A stretch of 64,000 bases of DNA from Acidobacteriota bacterium (GTDB lineage: Bacteria; Acidobacteriota; Terriglobia; 20CM-2-55-15). Made by a program: the position numbers and the translations under genes. Below are positions 33,262 to 41,370 of the stretch, piece after piece (within the stretch, counting starts at the first letter, position 1; each line of letters starts with the position of its first letter). Under the pieces are notes generated by a model. It made no database searches. It was not told where the DNA came from and worked only from the letters and a program-made list of their open reading frames with translations. The stretch lies in the NCBI GenBank assembly GCA_022821145.1, contig JAJEEE010000025.1, positions 82,050 through 146,049 of the forward strand, in the 5' to 3' direction.

Positions 33262-33277
33262 TGCATTTCAGATGCCA
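33262..33277 (-). promoter_or_regulatory. Candidate sigma54 promoter (-24/-12) of the giant regulator
   Basis: On the minus strand TGGCATCTGAAATGCA has GG and GC separated by 10 nt, close to the sigma54 consensus (TGGCAC-N5-TTGCW; two mismatches). Transcription would start near 33251, about 33 nt before the ATG at 33218. The downstream gene encodes a GAFTGA activator, which makes autoregulation plausible. Confidence 0.5.
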
Positions 33278-33338
33278 GAACGACAATTCATGTGTTTGAT
33301 GGGTTTCCGAGAAATCGTGACTGAAAGAACACCGATGT

Positions 33339-33388
33339 GTCACATAATATTCGCTATAACCCGGCACTTTATGTAACGATTATGTGAC
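33339..33388. promoter_or_regulatory. Candidate upstream activator sites: inverted/direct TTATGTRAC repeats
   Basis: GTCACATAAT (33339-33348) and ATTATGTGAC (33379-33388) are perfect 10-bp inverted repeats with centres 40 bp apart. A third copy, TTATGTAAC (33369-33377), lies in direct orientation 11 bp before the last. They lie ~88-137 bp upstream of the predicted sigma54 start, the usual range for enhancer binding sites. Confidence 0.5.
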
Positions 33389-33647
33389 TAACACAGCACT
33401 TTTAAGCCGATAGAGGCCGTCATTGGCAACGCAACTCTGAGGACATGGCGCGTTCGCAGCCCCCCTGACGCGTCGTTCCCAACTGTGGAAGGGGGGTCTG
33501 CGACCGACCGTCACCCCGCCGGGGGCGGGAATGCGCCTGGCCGCCGGCGGGCTTGAACGTCTCGGCCGGATGCGCCGTCACCGAACCTACCCAAACTCCC
33601 CGCCCCTCGGATAGAATGGCCGCATTCCCATCGGACGGCCCCGACCC

Positions 33648-34607
33648 ATGATCCAGGTCGAGAACCTCACCAAGAAATTCAACGGAACCCCCGCGGTCTC
33701 GGACGTGTCCTTCAGCGTCGAGGACGGCGAGGTCCTCGGCTTCCTGGGCCCGAACGGCGCGGGCAAGACGACCACCATGCGCGCCATCACGGGCTTCCTG
33801 CCGGCCACTTCCGGCCGCGTCACCGTCGGAGGCTTCGACGTTTTCGCCTCGCCCATCGAAGCGCGACGGCGGATCGGTTACCTCCCCGAGCATCCGCCGC
33901 TGTATCCCGAGATGACCGTCGACGGCTACCTGCGCTTCGTCGCCCGGATCAAGGGAGTGCCGTCGTCCGATCTGCGTTTCGAGTTGGACCGCGTCATGGA
34001 TACGGCCCGGATCGATGACATGGGCGGGCGGATCATCTCCCGCCTCTCCCGGGGCTACCGTCAGCGGGTCGGGCTGGCCCAGGCGCTCGTCGGCGACCCG
34101 CCGGTGCTGATTCTGGACGAGCCCACGGTCGGGCTCGACCCGAAGCAGATCCACGAGGTGCGCGAGTTGATCCGGAGCTGGAAGGGACGGCACACGGTCG
34201 TGCTGTCGACGCACATCCTGCCCGAGGTCGAGCAGACCTGCCATCGCGTGGCCATCATCGCCCGGGGCCGCATCGTGGCCGTCGGCACGCCCGCCCACCT
34301 GGTCGAACGACTGGAGCGCTCCGCCCGGATCGTCATGGACGTGGCCGCGCCGGCCGGCGAGGCCGCCGCCGCGCTCGGCGGCGTTCCCGGCGTGGCGGAC
34401 GTCCGCGTGCTCGATGCGTCCGACGGGCGGGCGCGTCTCGAGGTCGAGGCCGCCGGGGTCGGCGCGGACGTCGAACCCGAGCTGGCGCGCGCGATCGTCG
34501 AACGAGGGTGGGGGCTGTTCGGGATGCAGTCGTCGACGATGAGCCTGGAGGACATTTTCCTCGAGCTGACCACCGACGAGCCGCCCGGCGGCGAGGCGGG
34601 GTCGTGA
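33648..34607 (+). CDS. ABC transporter ATPase, GldA-like
   Basis: The 319-residue ATPase has Walker A (GPNGAGKTTT), a Q-loop region (YLPEHPPLYPEMTV), the signature SRGYRQR (degenerate LSGGQ), Walker B (VLILDEPTVGLDP) and the switch His (STHIL), followed by an ~80-residue C-terminal domain. This layout and the following genes match the GldA-GldF-GldG exporter group. Energises the permease encoded 4 bp overlapping downstream. Translation starts at ATG 33648 with no evident RBS. Confidence 0.88.
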   Translation: MIQVENLTKKFNGTPAVSDVSFSVEDGEVLGFLGPNGAGKTTTMRAITGFLPATSGRVTVGGFDVFASPIEARRRIGYLPEHPPLYPEMTVDGYLRFVARIKGVPSSDLRFELDRVMDTARIDDMGGRIISRLSRGYRQRVGLAQALVGDPPVLILDEPTVGLDPKQIHEVRELIRSWKGRHTVVLSTHILPEVEQTCHRVAIIARGRIVAVGTPAHLVERLERSARIVMDVAAPAGEAAAALGGVPGVADVRVLDASDGRARLEVEAAGVGADVEPELARAIVERGWGLFGMQSSTMSLEDIFLELTTDEPPGGEAGS

Positions 34608-35380
34608 GAAACGTCCTCACCATCGTCGGGCGCGAGTTGCGCAGCTACTTCGTGTCGCCCGTGGCATACGTCGTCTTGGGGGTGTTCGTCCTCTTGTCCG
34701 GCGTTTTCTTTCAGGCCATTCTGGTCCAGACGCTCCAGATGGTGCAGACCATCCAGGCCCAGAGCTTCGGCGGCACGCCCCAGCCCATCGACGTGCCCGG
34801 GGAGATCAGTCGCCAGTACTTCGGGACGCTCGGCGTGATCCTGCTCTTTATGCTGCCGATGATCACGATGGGGCTGTTCGCGGAGGAGAGGAAACGCGGG
34901 ACCATCGAGTTGCTCCTGACCGCGCCGGTCACCGATCTGCAGCTCGTCGCGGGCAAGTTCGGCGCGGCCGTCGCCTTCTATGCGGTCCTGCTCGGGGTGA
35001 CGACGGCCCCGATCTCGATACTGTTCCTGTATGCCGACCCGGTCTTGGGGCCGCTGGCGACCGCCTACCTCGGTCTATTGCTGTACGGCGCGAGCCTTCT
35101 CGCGCTGGGACTGTTCGTCTCGACGCTGACCGATAACCAGATCGTGGCGGGGGTCATGACGTTCGGTCTCATCCTGTGGCTCTGGATCGTCGACGTCCTG
35201 GGCGGGGCGGCCGCCGGAACCACACGCGCCGTATTGACCCACCTTTCGATCCTGACGCCTCTGGGCGACTTCATGAACGGCGTGCTGGCGGTGTCGAACC
35301 TGATCTTCTACATGTCGCTGGCGACGCTCGGGCTGTTTCTCACCTACCGATCGATCGACGCGTGGCGGTGGAAAGGATGA
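34604..35380 (+). CDS. ABC-2 type permease, GldF-like
   Basis: The 258-residue protein has six predicted membrane helices with an ABC-2 pattern, including MGLFAEERKRGTIELLLTAP (the conserved coupling segment after helix 2) and the VAYVVLGVFVLLSGVFF first helix. GTG at 34604 overlaps the ATPase stop (GTGA). A periplasmic loop of ~50 residues follows helix 1 (MVQTIQAQSFGG region). It forms the membrane channel part of a GldAFG-like system. Confidence 0.88.
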   Translation: MRNVLTIVGRELRSYFVSPVAYVVLGVFVLLSGVFFQAILVQTLQMVQTIQAQSFGGTPQPIDVPGEISRQYFGTLGVILLFMLPMITMGLFAEERKRGTIELLLTAPVTDLQLVAGKFGAAVAFYAVLLGVTTAPISILFLYADPVLGPLATAYLGLLLYGASLLALGLFVSTLTDNQIVAGVMTFGLILWLWIVDVLGGAAAGTTRAVLTHLSILTPLGDFMNGVLAVSNLIFYMSLATLGLFLTYRSIDAWRWKG

Positions 35381-36843
35381 AACGCAGCCGCTTGTCCCGT
35401 TACGGGGCCAATTCCCTGTTCTCGGTCGCGCTCCTGGTCGGCACTCTCGGCATCGTCAACTATCTCGCCGTCCGGCACGACCGGCGGTGGGACATGACCG
35501 CCGAGGGACTCAACACGCTGGCGGAGCAATCCATGGTTGCGGCCGACGCCATCGTCGACGACGTCCTGATCCGCGCGTTCTATCCGGGCGGCGACGACGG
35601 CGCCCTGCGGCGCCTGCTCGAACTCTACGAGGACCGGAACCCGCGGATCCGCCACGAGTTCATCGATCCGGACCGTCAGCCGCAACTCGCCGAGCAATTC
35701 GAGGTGACCGAGTACGGCCTGACCGCCAACCCGTTGACCGGCCAAGGTCTCGCGTTCGGCACGCTGATCCTGGAACGGGGCGAGCGGATGGAACGGGTCG
35801 AAACGGGGGCGCCGGCCAGCGAGGAGGACATCACCAACGCGCTGATCCGACTGGCGCGGGATCGATTCGAGACCGTTTACTTCATCGAAGGGCACGGCGA
35901 GAAGACCGTCCAGGGCCAGGAACCGGACGGATTGGACACGGCGCGCGCCCGCCTGGAGCGCGAGGGATACACGGTGGGGACCATCAACCTGATCGTCGAC
36001 CAAGCCGTTCCCGACGATGCGTCGGTTCTGGTCTGGCCGGGGCCGCGGACCGAGCCGTTCGACGAGGAAGTCGCGATGGTCGACGCCTACCTGAACGATG
36101 GAGGCAGTGTTCTGGTCATGCTCGATCCGCCTCCCGCGGCGTCGCTGGGGTCGCTGCTGTCGCGATGGTCGATCGAGCCCGGCGACGACTTCGTCGTCGA
36201 CGTCAACCCGCTGGGCCGGTTGATGGGCATCGGCCCGGAAGTGCCGCTGGTTACCGAGTACACCTTCCATGCCATTACGAGCCGCATGCACGGATTGATG
36301 ACGTTCTTTCCGCTGGCGCGCTCCATCACGGGCGTCGGGGCGCCTGACGGGGCGGTCACCACGCTCGAACTCTTGAGGTCGAGCGCGCGCAGTTGGGCCG
36401 AAACGGACCTGGAGAGCACCGAGGCCGGGTTGGACCCGGAAGTGGACCGTGCCGGGCCCGTGGGCATCGGGGTCGTGGCGACGGCCGATTCGGCCGCCGG
36501 TCCGGAGAGCGCGGAATCCGCGCGACTGGTCGTGCTGGGCGACTCGGACTTCGCCGGTAACGGCTTCTTCCCGCAGCAGGGCAATGGGGACCTTTTTCTC
36601 AACATCGTGCGCTGGCTGGCCGAGGACGAGAGTTTCATTGCCGTTTCCGTGCGGGCGCCCGATGATCGGCCGTTACTCCTGACCCCCACCGGGGCGGCCG
36701 TTACCGGGTACCTGGCCATATGGCTTCCACTGGCCACAATCGTGGCTGCGGGAATCGTGGTTTGGTGGACGCGCCGCGAGGACGCGGCCAAATCGCGCCG
36801 CGAGGACGCGGCCAATCCGCGCCGCGAGGACGCGGCGTCGTGA
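35377..36843 (+). CDS. GldG-like ABC auxiliary protein with C-terminal tandem repeats
   Basis: The 488-residue protein has an N-terminal signal-anchor helix, a large periplasmic domain with the GldG/IFT52-like segments TVYFIEGHGEKT and GSVLVMLDPPP, and a C-terminal helix (residues ~440-462), followed by a cytoplasmic tail with three copies of RREDAA-x-x. In other bacteria this family partners GldA/GldF. The cargo here is unknown; gliding itself is not implied because the family is widespread. ATGA overlap with the permease and GTGA overlap with the next gene show tight coupling. Confidence 0.8.
   Translation: MKRSRLSRYGANSLFSVALLVGTLGIVNYLAVRHDRRWDMTAEGLNTLAEQSMVAADAIVDDVLIRAFYPGGDDGALRRLLELYEDRNPRIRHEFIDPDRQPQLAEQFEVTEYGLTANPLTGQGLAFGTLILERGERMERVETGAPASEEDITNALIRLARDRFETVYFIEGHGEKTVQGQEPDGLDTARARLEREGYTVGTINLIVDQAVPDDASVLVWPGPRTEPFDEEVAMVDAYLNDGGSVLVMLDPPPAASLGSLLSRWSIEPGDDFVVDVNPLGRLMGIGPEVPLVTEYTFHAITSRMHGLMTFFPLARSITGVGAPDGAVTTLELLRSSARSWAETDLESTEAGLDPEVDRAGPVGIGVVATADSAAGPESAESARLVVLGDSDFAGNGFFPQQGNGDLFLNIVRWLAEDESFIAVSVRAPDDRPLLLTPTGAAVTGYLAIWLPLATIVAAGIVVWWTRREDAAKSRREDAANPRREDAAS
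36772..36840 (+). repeat. 24-bp tandem repeat, about three copies, in-frame
   Basis: Three near-identical units begin at 36772, 36796 and 36820; each starts CGCCGCGAGGACGCGGC and encodes RREDAA plus two variable residues. The last unit is shortened and contains the stop/start overlap with the next gene. Slippage in such repeats would change tail length in 8-residue steps. Confidence 0.8.
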
Positions 36844-38162
36844 GATTCAAGGGCACGGCGGTCCTGTTCGCCGTTTTTGCCGCGCTGGCGGGCTGGGTGT
36901 ACTGGACCGACGTCCGCGGGCGAGAGGGCCGCGAACGGCGGGAAGCTGCAGCCCGACGGATCCTGGATGTCGATGCGGACGCGATCGTCGAGCTTCGGTT
37001 GACCTACCCCGGCCGGTCGATCGCCGCGCGCCGGGCCGGCGCCGGATGGGAGTTCATCGAGCCGCCAGGCCTGGAAGCCGATCCGGCGGCCTGGGACACC
37101 GCGGCCGCGAACATAGGGCGGATCGACCGCGACGACACGGTCGCCGCGGACGCGGCCGATCTGGCCGTCTACGGGTTGGATCCCCCCGCCGTCCGCGTGA
37201 GCGTCCACCTGGAAGGCGGGACGGTCGAAGAAATCCACTTCGGCAACGCCAATCCCCGCGGCGCGTTTCGCTATGCGATGCTCTCGTCGAACCCGGAGGT
37301 TTTCCTGGCGGCCTCGTCGTGGGCCTCGCTCTTCGAAAAGTCCACGACGGACCTGAGGGACAGGACCGTCTTGCGGTTCGACCCGGACTCCGTGGAATCC
37401 ATCGAGGTCCGCGGCGCCAACCCGTTGCGCATCGTGCGCGACCCGGAGGGCTGGCGCCTGTCGGCGCCGATCGACGCGCGCGCCGACGATGGGCAAGTCG
37501 ACGCGCTGTTGTCGGCAATGCAGTTCGCTCGCGCGCGGGACTTCGCCGACGACGCCGAACTGGAAACCCCCGCCTGGGAAATCGAACTGAACGCCGGCGA
37601 GCGGGCGCACGTGTTGCTCCTCGCTCGTCCGGCCCAAGAACTGCAGGGGGCAATCCATGCCCGCGACGCGTCGCGCGAGCCGGTCTTCGTCGTCGACCCG
37701 GAAATCGCGCGGATCCTGGCCGAACCCCTGCTGGCGTGGCGCGACCGCCGCATCGCCATCTTCGACCGCGCCGCCGTCGGCGGACTCGCCATATCCAGCG
37801 CCGACGACTCGATCACGCTGCGTCGTTCCGACGAGAATTGGCGGACGACGAACTCGATTCCAGTCGACGGAACTCGCGTTTCGGCCATGCTCGACGCGCT
37901 CGAGTTCGAGGAGGCGGTCGACATCGTGGACGTCCCGGCGGCAACGGCGGCGTTTGGGCTCGACAACCCCCGCCTGCGCGTGGTTCTGACCGATGCGGGC
38001 GGCGCCGCACTGGTGCAGGGCGCCTTCGGCGCCGAGGCCGGCGGCGCGGACCGTGTGTACTGGCGGTCCGGGGGCGATGCGGCCGTCAAGGTGGTGTCCA
38101 GGGGCGTCTTCGACCGTTTCGACGTGACGGAGGCGGAACTGGGTCCGGCACAGGGGCCGTAG
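36840..38162 (+). CDS. DUF4340-family protein of the GldAFG-like operon
   Basis: The 440-residue protein has one N-terminal helix (TAVLFAVFAALAGWVYWTD) and a periplasmic part with repeated DUF4340 modules: the pattern of an IVELRLTY-type strand, WEFIEPPGLEAD, then a YGLDPPAVRVSV block recurs as a second AFGLDNPRLRVVL block near residue 375. DUF4340 proteins are typically encoded after GldG homologues. Function unknown. Start GTG 36840 overlaps the upstream stop. This is the last gene of the operon. Confidence 0.8.
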   Translation: MRFKGTAVLFAVFAALAGWVYWTDVRGREGRERREAAARRILDVDADAIVELRLTYPGRSIAARRAGAGWEFIEPPGLEADPAAWDTAAANIGRIDRDDTVAADAADLAVYGLDPPAVRVSVHLEGGTVEEIHFGNANPRGAFRYAMLSSNPEVFLAASSWASLFEKSTTDLRDRTVLRFDPDSVESIEVRGANPLRIVRDPEGWRLSAPIDARADDGQVDALLSAMQFARARDFADDAELETPAWEIELNAGERAHVLLLARPAQELQGAIHARDASREPVFVVDPEIARILAEPLLAWRDRRIAIFDRAAVGGLAISSADDSITLRRSDENWRTTNSIPVDGTRVSAMLDALEFEEAVDIVDVPAATAAFGLDNPRLRVVLTDAGGAALVQGAFGAEAGGADRVYWRSGGDAAVKVVSRGVFDRFDVTEAELGPAQGP

Positions 38163-38379
38163 GTCCGAGCGAAACGTCCCATCGCGCGAGTCGGCCCCGC
38201 CGGTTCGCGCCGCGTTTCGACTTGGACGCCGCGCGTTAAAATCCCGAATGCCGGATCGTTTCTATGATTTTTGGAATATTCGGCGATGGCTCATCTCACC
38301 AAGTGACACGTTCGAAAGCGTTTACAGTTCGGCAATGGAATTGCTTGTATCAGTACGTACCGCGAAGTCTCCGTAGCCC
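38163..38379. other. AT-richer non-coding stretch after the ABC operon
   Basis: No gene is apparent. It contains promoter-like sequences on the plus strand: TATGAT (38263-38268), and TTTACA followed 18 nt later by TTGTAT (about 38318-38348). These could drive a small RNA ending at the terminator at 38561-38595. Short open frames here have no start signals and no family resemblance. Confidence 0.4.
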
Positions 38380-38596
38380 CGCCGGTCGACGGTCCGGCGA
38401 GAAATCGAGAGTCCGGTGGAGGTCACCACGAGTGGGCGGTGGACGGACCGCCCGGCGGGGCGAGTGGGTGGTGGAGGAGCGGGACACACCGCGTCGCGGG
38501 TATCTCGATCGAAGGAGCTCTCGGGTTCCGAAGAATTGGCAAGACAACTGGTTATTCTTGAGGCGTGGCCAACAGTCGAAGGCCACGCCTTTTTTG
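38380..38596 (+). ncRNA. Candidate structured small RNA ending in an intrinsic terminator
   Basis: This GC-rich segment folds on paper: hairpin CGCCGG/CCGGCG (38380-38385/38394-38399), an outer pairing ATCGAGA/TCTCGAT (38404-38410/38503-38509), inside it a perfect 7-bp hairpin GGGCGGT/ACCGCCC (38434-38440/38447-38453), and at the end a 10-bp terminator stem with a T tract. No open frame fits. I could not match it to RNase P RNA, tmRNA, SRP RNA or 6S RNA by their conserved sequences, so the class is unknown. It could instead be a leader or terminator of the upstream operon. Confidence 0.4.
38561..38595 (+). terminator. Rho-independent terminator
   Basis: A perfect 10-bp stem AGGCGTGGCC (38561-38570) and GGCCACGCCT (38581-38590) encloses the loop AACAGTCGAA and is followed by a run of T to 38595. 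It is strong and single-sided (plus strand). Confidence 0.9.
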
Positions 38597-38681
38597 TGGA
38601 ATCTTCTCGCAATGTCTCGGGGGTTATCATTGTCCATGTAAATGTTGTGTAACCCATCGTTTTTCGTGGACGTATGCACTA

Positions 38682-39245
38682 ATGGAACTTGACCGCGAAC
38701 TGATCGTTCGCGCGCAGCGGGGCGAGGCGGAAGCGCAGGAAGACGTCGTCTCCCGGTTGGCGCCGCTGGTGTTCCGGCTGGCCAGCCGGTTCTATCGTTC
38801 GCGGGAAGACGTGGAAGATGCGGCGCAGGAAGCGTTTTCGCGGTTCTTCCTCAAGATCGACCAGATCCGTCCGGACGACAACGTTTCGGGCTGGATGTCA
38901 CGGGTCACGGTCAACGTCTGTTACGACCGACTGAGGAAGCTCCGGCGGGAGCGTTCGGGGATGGACGAGTTCCGGGCGGAAACGCACGCGCGCCCGGCGC
39001 GCTGGTCCGACGCGTACGACGATGTCCGGGCCGCGGTCGACAACCTGGACGTCAGACTGCGCGCGCCGTTGCTGCTCAAGGAAATCGAGGGGTTGTCCGT
39101 GAAGGAGGTGGCGGCGATGATGGGCCTCAGCCAGTCCAATGTCAAGATCCGCCTGTACCGCGCGAGGAAAAAGCTGGCCGTGGCGCTGGAGAGCCGCCGG
39201 CCGCCGACGCTCCGCGACGATGTGACGGAGGGAACGGAATCATGA
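38682..39245 (+). CDS. ECF-family RNA polymerase sigma factor
   Basis: The 187-residue protein has region 2 (VFRLASRFYRSREDVEDAAQ, then EAFSRFFLKID and SGWMSRVTVNVCYDRLRK) and region 4 (LRAPLLLKEIEGLSVKEVAAMM split before GLSQSNVKIRLYRARKKLA). It directs polymerase to a stress regulon, unknown here. The downstream membrane protein overlaps its stop (ATGA) and is a likely anti-sigma factor. No clear RBS precedes the ATG. It follows the terminator by 86 bp. Confidence 0.9.
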   Translation: MELDRELIVRAQRGEAEAQEDVVSRLAPLVFRLASRFYRSREDVEDAAQEAFSRFFLKIDQIRPDDNVSGWMSRVTVNVCYDRLRKLRRERSGMDEFRAETHARPARWSDAYDDVRAAVDNLDVRLRAPLLLKEIEGLSVKEVAAMMGLSQSNVKIRLYRARKKLAVALESRRPPTLRDDVTEGTES

Positions 39246-39607
39246 ACGAATGGCTGCCGAGGGACTTCATCGAGCGGGAACGCCAACGCGTGTTCGAGCC
39301 GGACGTGGACTTCGCGCGCCGAACGGTGGCGCGAATCGGCCGGAACGCCACCGTAGCGGGATGGGTCTGGGACTATGTGCCGTCGTTCGCCGGTCCGATC
39401 ATGGCGGCGTCCACGGTGATGGTGCTGGCGCTGATCGGTTTCCAATGGATGACGCCGGCGCCGTTCCCGGACGCGAACGTCGGGATCGTCGACGCATACC
39501 TCCAGGTGGACGCCGCTCCGGCCGAGGAGTGGCTGTACCGTGACGACGCGCTACCGGAAGGCGAAGACCTGTTGATCGAGATCAGCATGGCGGGTGGTCT
39601 GCGATGA
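39242..39607 (+). CDS. Single-pass membrane protein, putative anti-sigma factor
   Basis: The 121-residue protein has an N-terminal cytoplasmic part of ~50 residues, one membrane helix (IMAASTVMVLALIGFQWM) and a short acidic periplasmic tail. No zinc-binding HxxxCxxC is present and I know no named family. Its position, overlapping both the ECF sigma gene and the Spy-like gene by 4 bp, suggests the anti-sigma role seen in CnrYXH-like systems. Confidence 0.6.
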   Translation: MNEWLPRDFIERERQRVFEPDVDFARRTVARIGRNATVAGWVWDYVPSFAGPIMAASTVMVLALIGFQWMTPAPFPDANVGIVDAYLQVDAAPAEEWLYRDDALPEGEDLLIEISMAGGLR

Positions 39608-40011
39608 CCCGGCCGCTTCAGGCGAAGCTCTTGATCCTGGCTGTGTTCGCCTTGGGTGCGGTCTCGGGCGCCGTGATAAAGGACGTGTACGACACCCGAT
39701 CCCGGAGCGCTTTTCCCGGCCAGGCCGAACGCGGAGGCCGGGGCGTCGGCCCCGAGTCCTTTCAGCGGTTCGAGGAGTTTCTCGAGCTTGACGCGGACCA
39801 ACGGGCCCGCCTCGACGCGATCCTGGAGGCGTCGGGCGAGAGCTACCGCGCGCTCCGCGCCGAAACCCGTCCGATGTACCAGGACATCCGCGAGCAGTCG
39901 ATGGCCGAGATCCGAGCCATCCTGACCGACGAGCAGGCGGCACGCTACGACGAATGGATCCGCCGGATCGAGGAATTCCGCGGGCGTGGCGGGCGCGGCG
40001 CCGACGAATAG
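39604..40011 (+). CDS. Spy/CpxP/CnrX-like periplasmic sensor protein
   Basis: The 135-residue protein has an N-terminal signal/anchor helix (LLILAVFALGAVSGAVI), then a helical hairpin with the LTxxQ-type motif (ILTDEQAARYDEWI) characteristic of LTXXQ/heavy-metal-resistance proteins. Two Arg-Gly runs flank it (AERGGRGVG and RGRGGRGADE). Such proteins act as periplasmic chaperones or sense metals or misfolded proteins and control the ECF sigma through the anti-sigma protein. Confidence 0.75.
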   Translation: MTRPLQAKLLILAVFALGAVSGAVIKDVYDTRSRSAFPGQAERGGRGVGPESFQRFEEFLELDADQRARLDAILEASGESYRALRAETRPMYQDIREQSMAEIRAILTDEQAARYDEWIRRIEEFRGRGGRGADE

Positions 40012-40116
40012 CATCGACGCCCCGGGGCGACTCCCCGCTCCCGAGACCCGATTCCCACGCTTCGGACCACTTCTGGACGCTCTCCGGTTTCCGATAGTCT
40101 CCGCCAGGTGAAATCG

Positions 40117-41352
40117 ATGGACGAGTTTCGGTACGGTGACGACGGTCTCCAGTGCGAGGACGTCTCGCTGGAGGCGCTGGCCGACGCCGTCGGCACGCCC
40201 ACGTACGTCTACAGCCGGAAGATGCTGGACGAGGCCGTGCACCGATTCGACCGGGCATTCGCGCGGATCCCGCACTTGATCTGCTACAGCATCAAGGCCA
40301 ATTCCAACCTGACCTTGTTGAGACGGTTCGTCGAATGGGGCATCGGCTTCGACGCCGTCTCGGGCGGGGAGATGTACCGCGCATTCCGGGCTGGAGCCGC
40401 TCCGAAACGCGTCGTGTTCTCGGGGGTCGGAAAGACGCGCGACGAAATCCGGTACGCCCTGAACACCGATGTCCTGTTCATCAGCGTCGAGTCGAGGGCC
40501 GAACTGGAGATGATCTCCGCGATCGCGGTCGAGACCGGCCGCGTCGCGCGTGTCGTCCTCCGGGCGAACCCGAACATCGATGCCCGGACGCATCCGTACA
40601 TTTCGACGGGATTGAAGAGCCACAAGTTCGGGATCCGAATCGACGAGGCGCCGCAACTGGCCCAGGAAGCGGCGGCGATGCCTCAGGTAAAGGTCGTCGG
40701 CGTCGGGTGCCACGTCGGTTCGCAGATCACGTCAATCGCTCCGTTCAGGAAGGCCGCCGCCAGCCTTCGCGATCTGGGCCGCTATCTCCAATACCAGGGT
40801 CTGGAACTGGAGTACGTCGATTTCGGCGGCGGCCTGGGAATCCCCTACGGCGGGGAGGCGCCGCCCACTCCCGAAGCCTATGCCGACGCGCTGATCGGTG
40901 TCGGTCAGGACCTGGGACTGACCGTCGTGCTGGAGCCGGGCCGCGCCATCGTCGGGACTTCCGGTATCCTGCTGTGCCGCGTGATCCGGCGGAAGTCGCA
41001 GGGACAGAAGCGATTCGTAATCGTCGACGCCGGCATGAACGACCTGATTCGTCCGCCCTTGTACGGTTCGTTCCATCAGTTGCGTCCCGTCCGCCGGCGT
41101 GAAGGCATGGAGGTGATCGACCTGGTCGGCCCCATCTGCGAATCGACGGACTTCCTTGCCGAGAAGCGGCGGACATACCGCCTGCAGCCCGACGATCTGG
41201 TGGCCGTCATGACGGCCGGCGCGTACGGCTCGGTCCTGGCCTCGAACTACAATGCCCGCCCGCGCCCCGCCGAGGTACTGGTCGACGGCCGAACGTTCAA
41301 CGTCATCCGGCGCCGGGAAAGCTACAAGGACCTGATTCGCCTGGAAGAATAG
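40117..41352 (+). CDS. lysA: Diaminopimelate decarboxylase
   Basis: The 411-residue PLP enzyme converts meso-diaminopimelate to lysine in the final biosynthetic step. Fold-type III marks are YSIKANSN (PLP Lys), the HVGSQI segment with its His, GGGLGIPY, LEPGRAIVG, DAGMNDLIRPPLYG and CESTDF (the catalytic Cys at the dimer interface). AGGTGA 5 nt upstream fixes ATG 40117. A GATAGT at 40093-40098 may be its -10 box. It stands alone, convergent with the anti-sigma gene. Confidence 0.95.
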   Translation: MDEFRYGDDGLQCEDVSLEALADAVGTPTYVYSRKMLDEAVHRFDRAFARIPHLICYSIKANSNLTLLRRFVEWGIGFDAVSGGEMYRAFRAGAAPKRVVFSGVGKTRDEIRYALNTDVLFISVESRAELEMISAIAVETGRVARVVLRANPNIDARTHPYISTGLKSHKFGIRIDEAPQLAQEAAAMPQVKVVGVGCHVGSQITSIAPFRKAAASLRDLGRYLQYQGLELEYVDFGGGLGIPYGGEAPPTPEAYADALIGVGQDLGLTVVLEPGRAIVGTSGILLCRVIRRKSQGQKRFVIVDAGMNDLIRPPLYGSFHQLRPVRRREGMEVIDLVGPICESTDFLAEKRRTYRLQPDDLVAVMTAGAYGSVLASNYNARPRPAEVLVDGRTFNVIRRRESYKDLIRLEE

Positions 41353-41370
41353 GCCGGACGGCCACAGCCG

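Larger units (their letters stand above)
33219..33647. other. Intergenic control region between the giant regulator and the ABC exporter operon
   Basis: These 429 bp hold a sigma54-type promoter facing the regulator, a cluster of TTATGTRAC repeats, and, on the plus strand, TAGAAT at 33612-33617, a possible -10 box for the ABC operon at 33648. The stretch at 33310-33420 is much more AT-rich than the genes around it. I see no coding sequence here. Confidence 0.55.

Noticed and set aside
33540-33560. Second sigma54-like GG-N10-GC element on the plus strand before the ABC operon
   Set aside because: It lies in a GC-rich run where such spacing arises by chance, and a TAGAAT box closer to the gene gives a simpler promoter.
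38380-38596. RNase P RNA, tmRNA, SRP RNA or 6S RNA
   Set aside because: A segment reading GAGAGTCCGG resembles part of RNase P, but the P4 core and its partner are absent. No tmRNA ends or SRP tetraloop motif are seen. Left as an unassigned candidate RNA.
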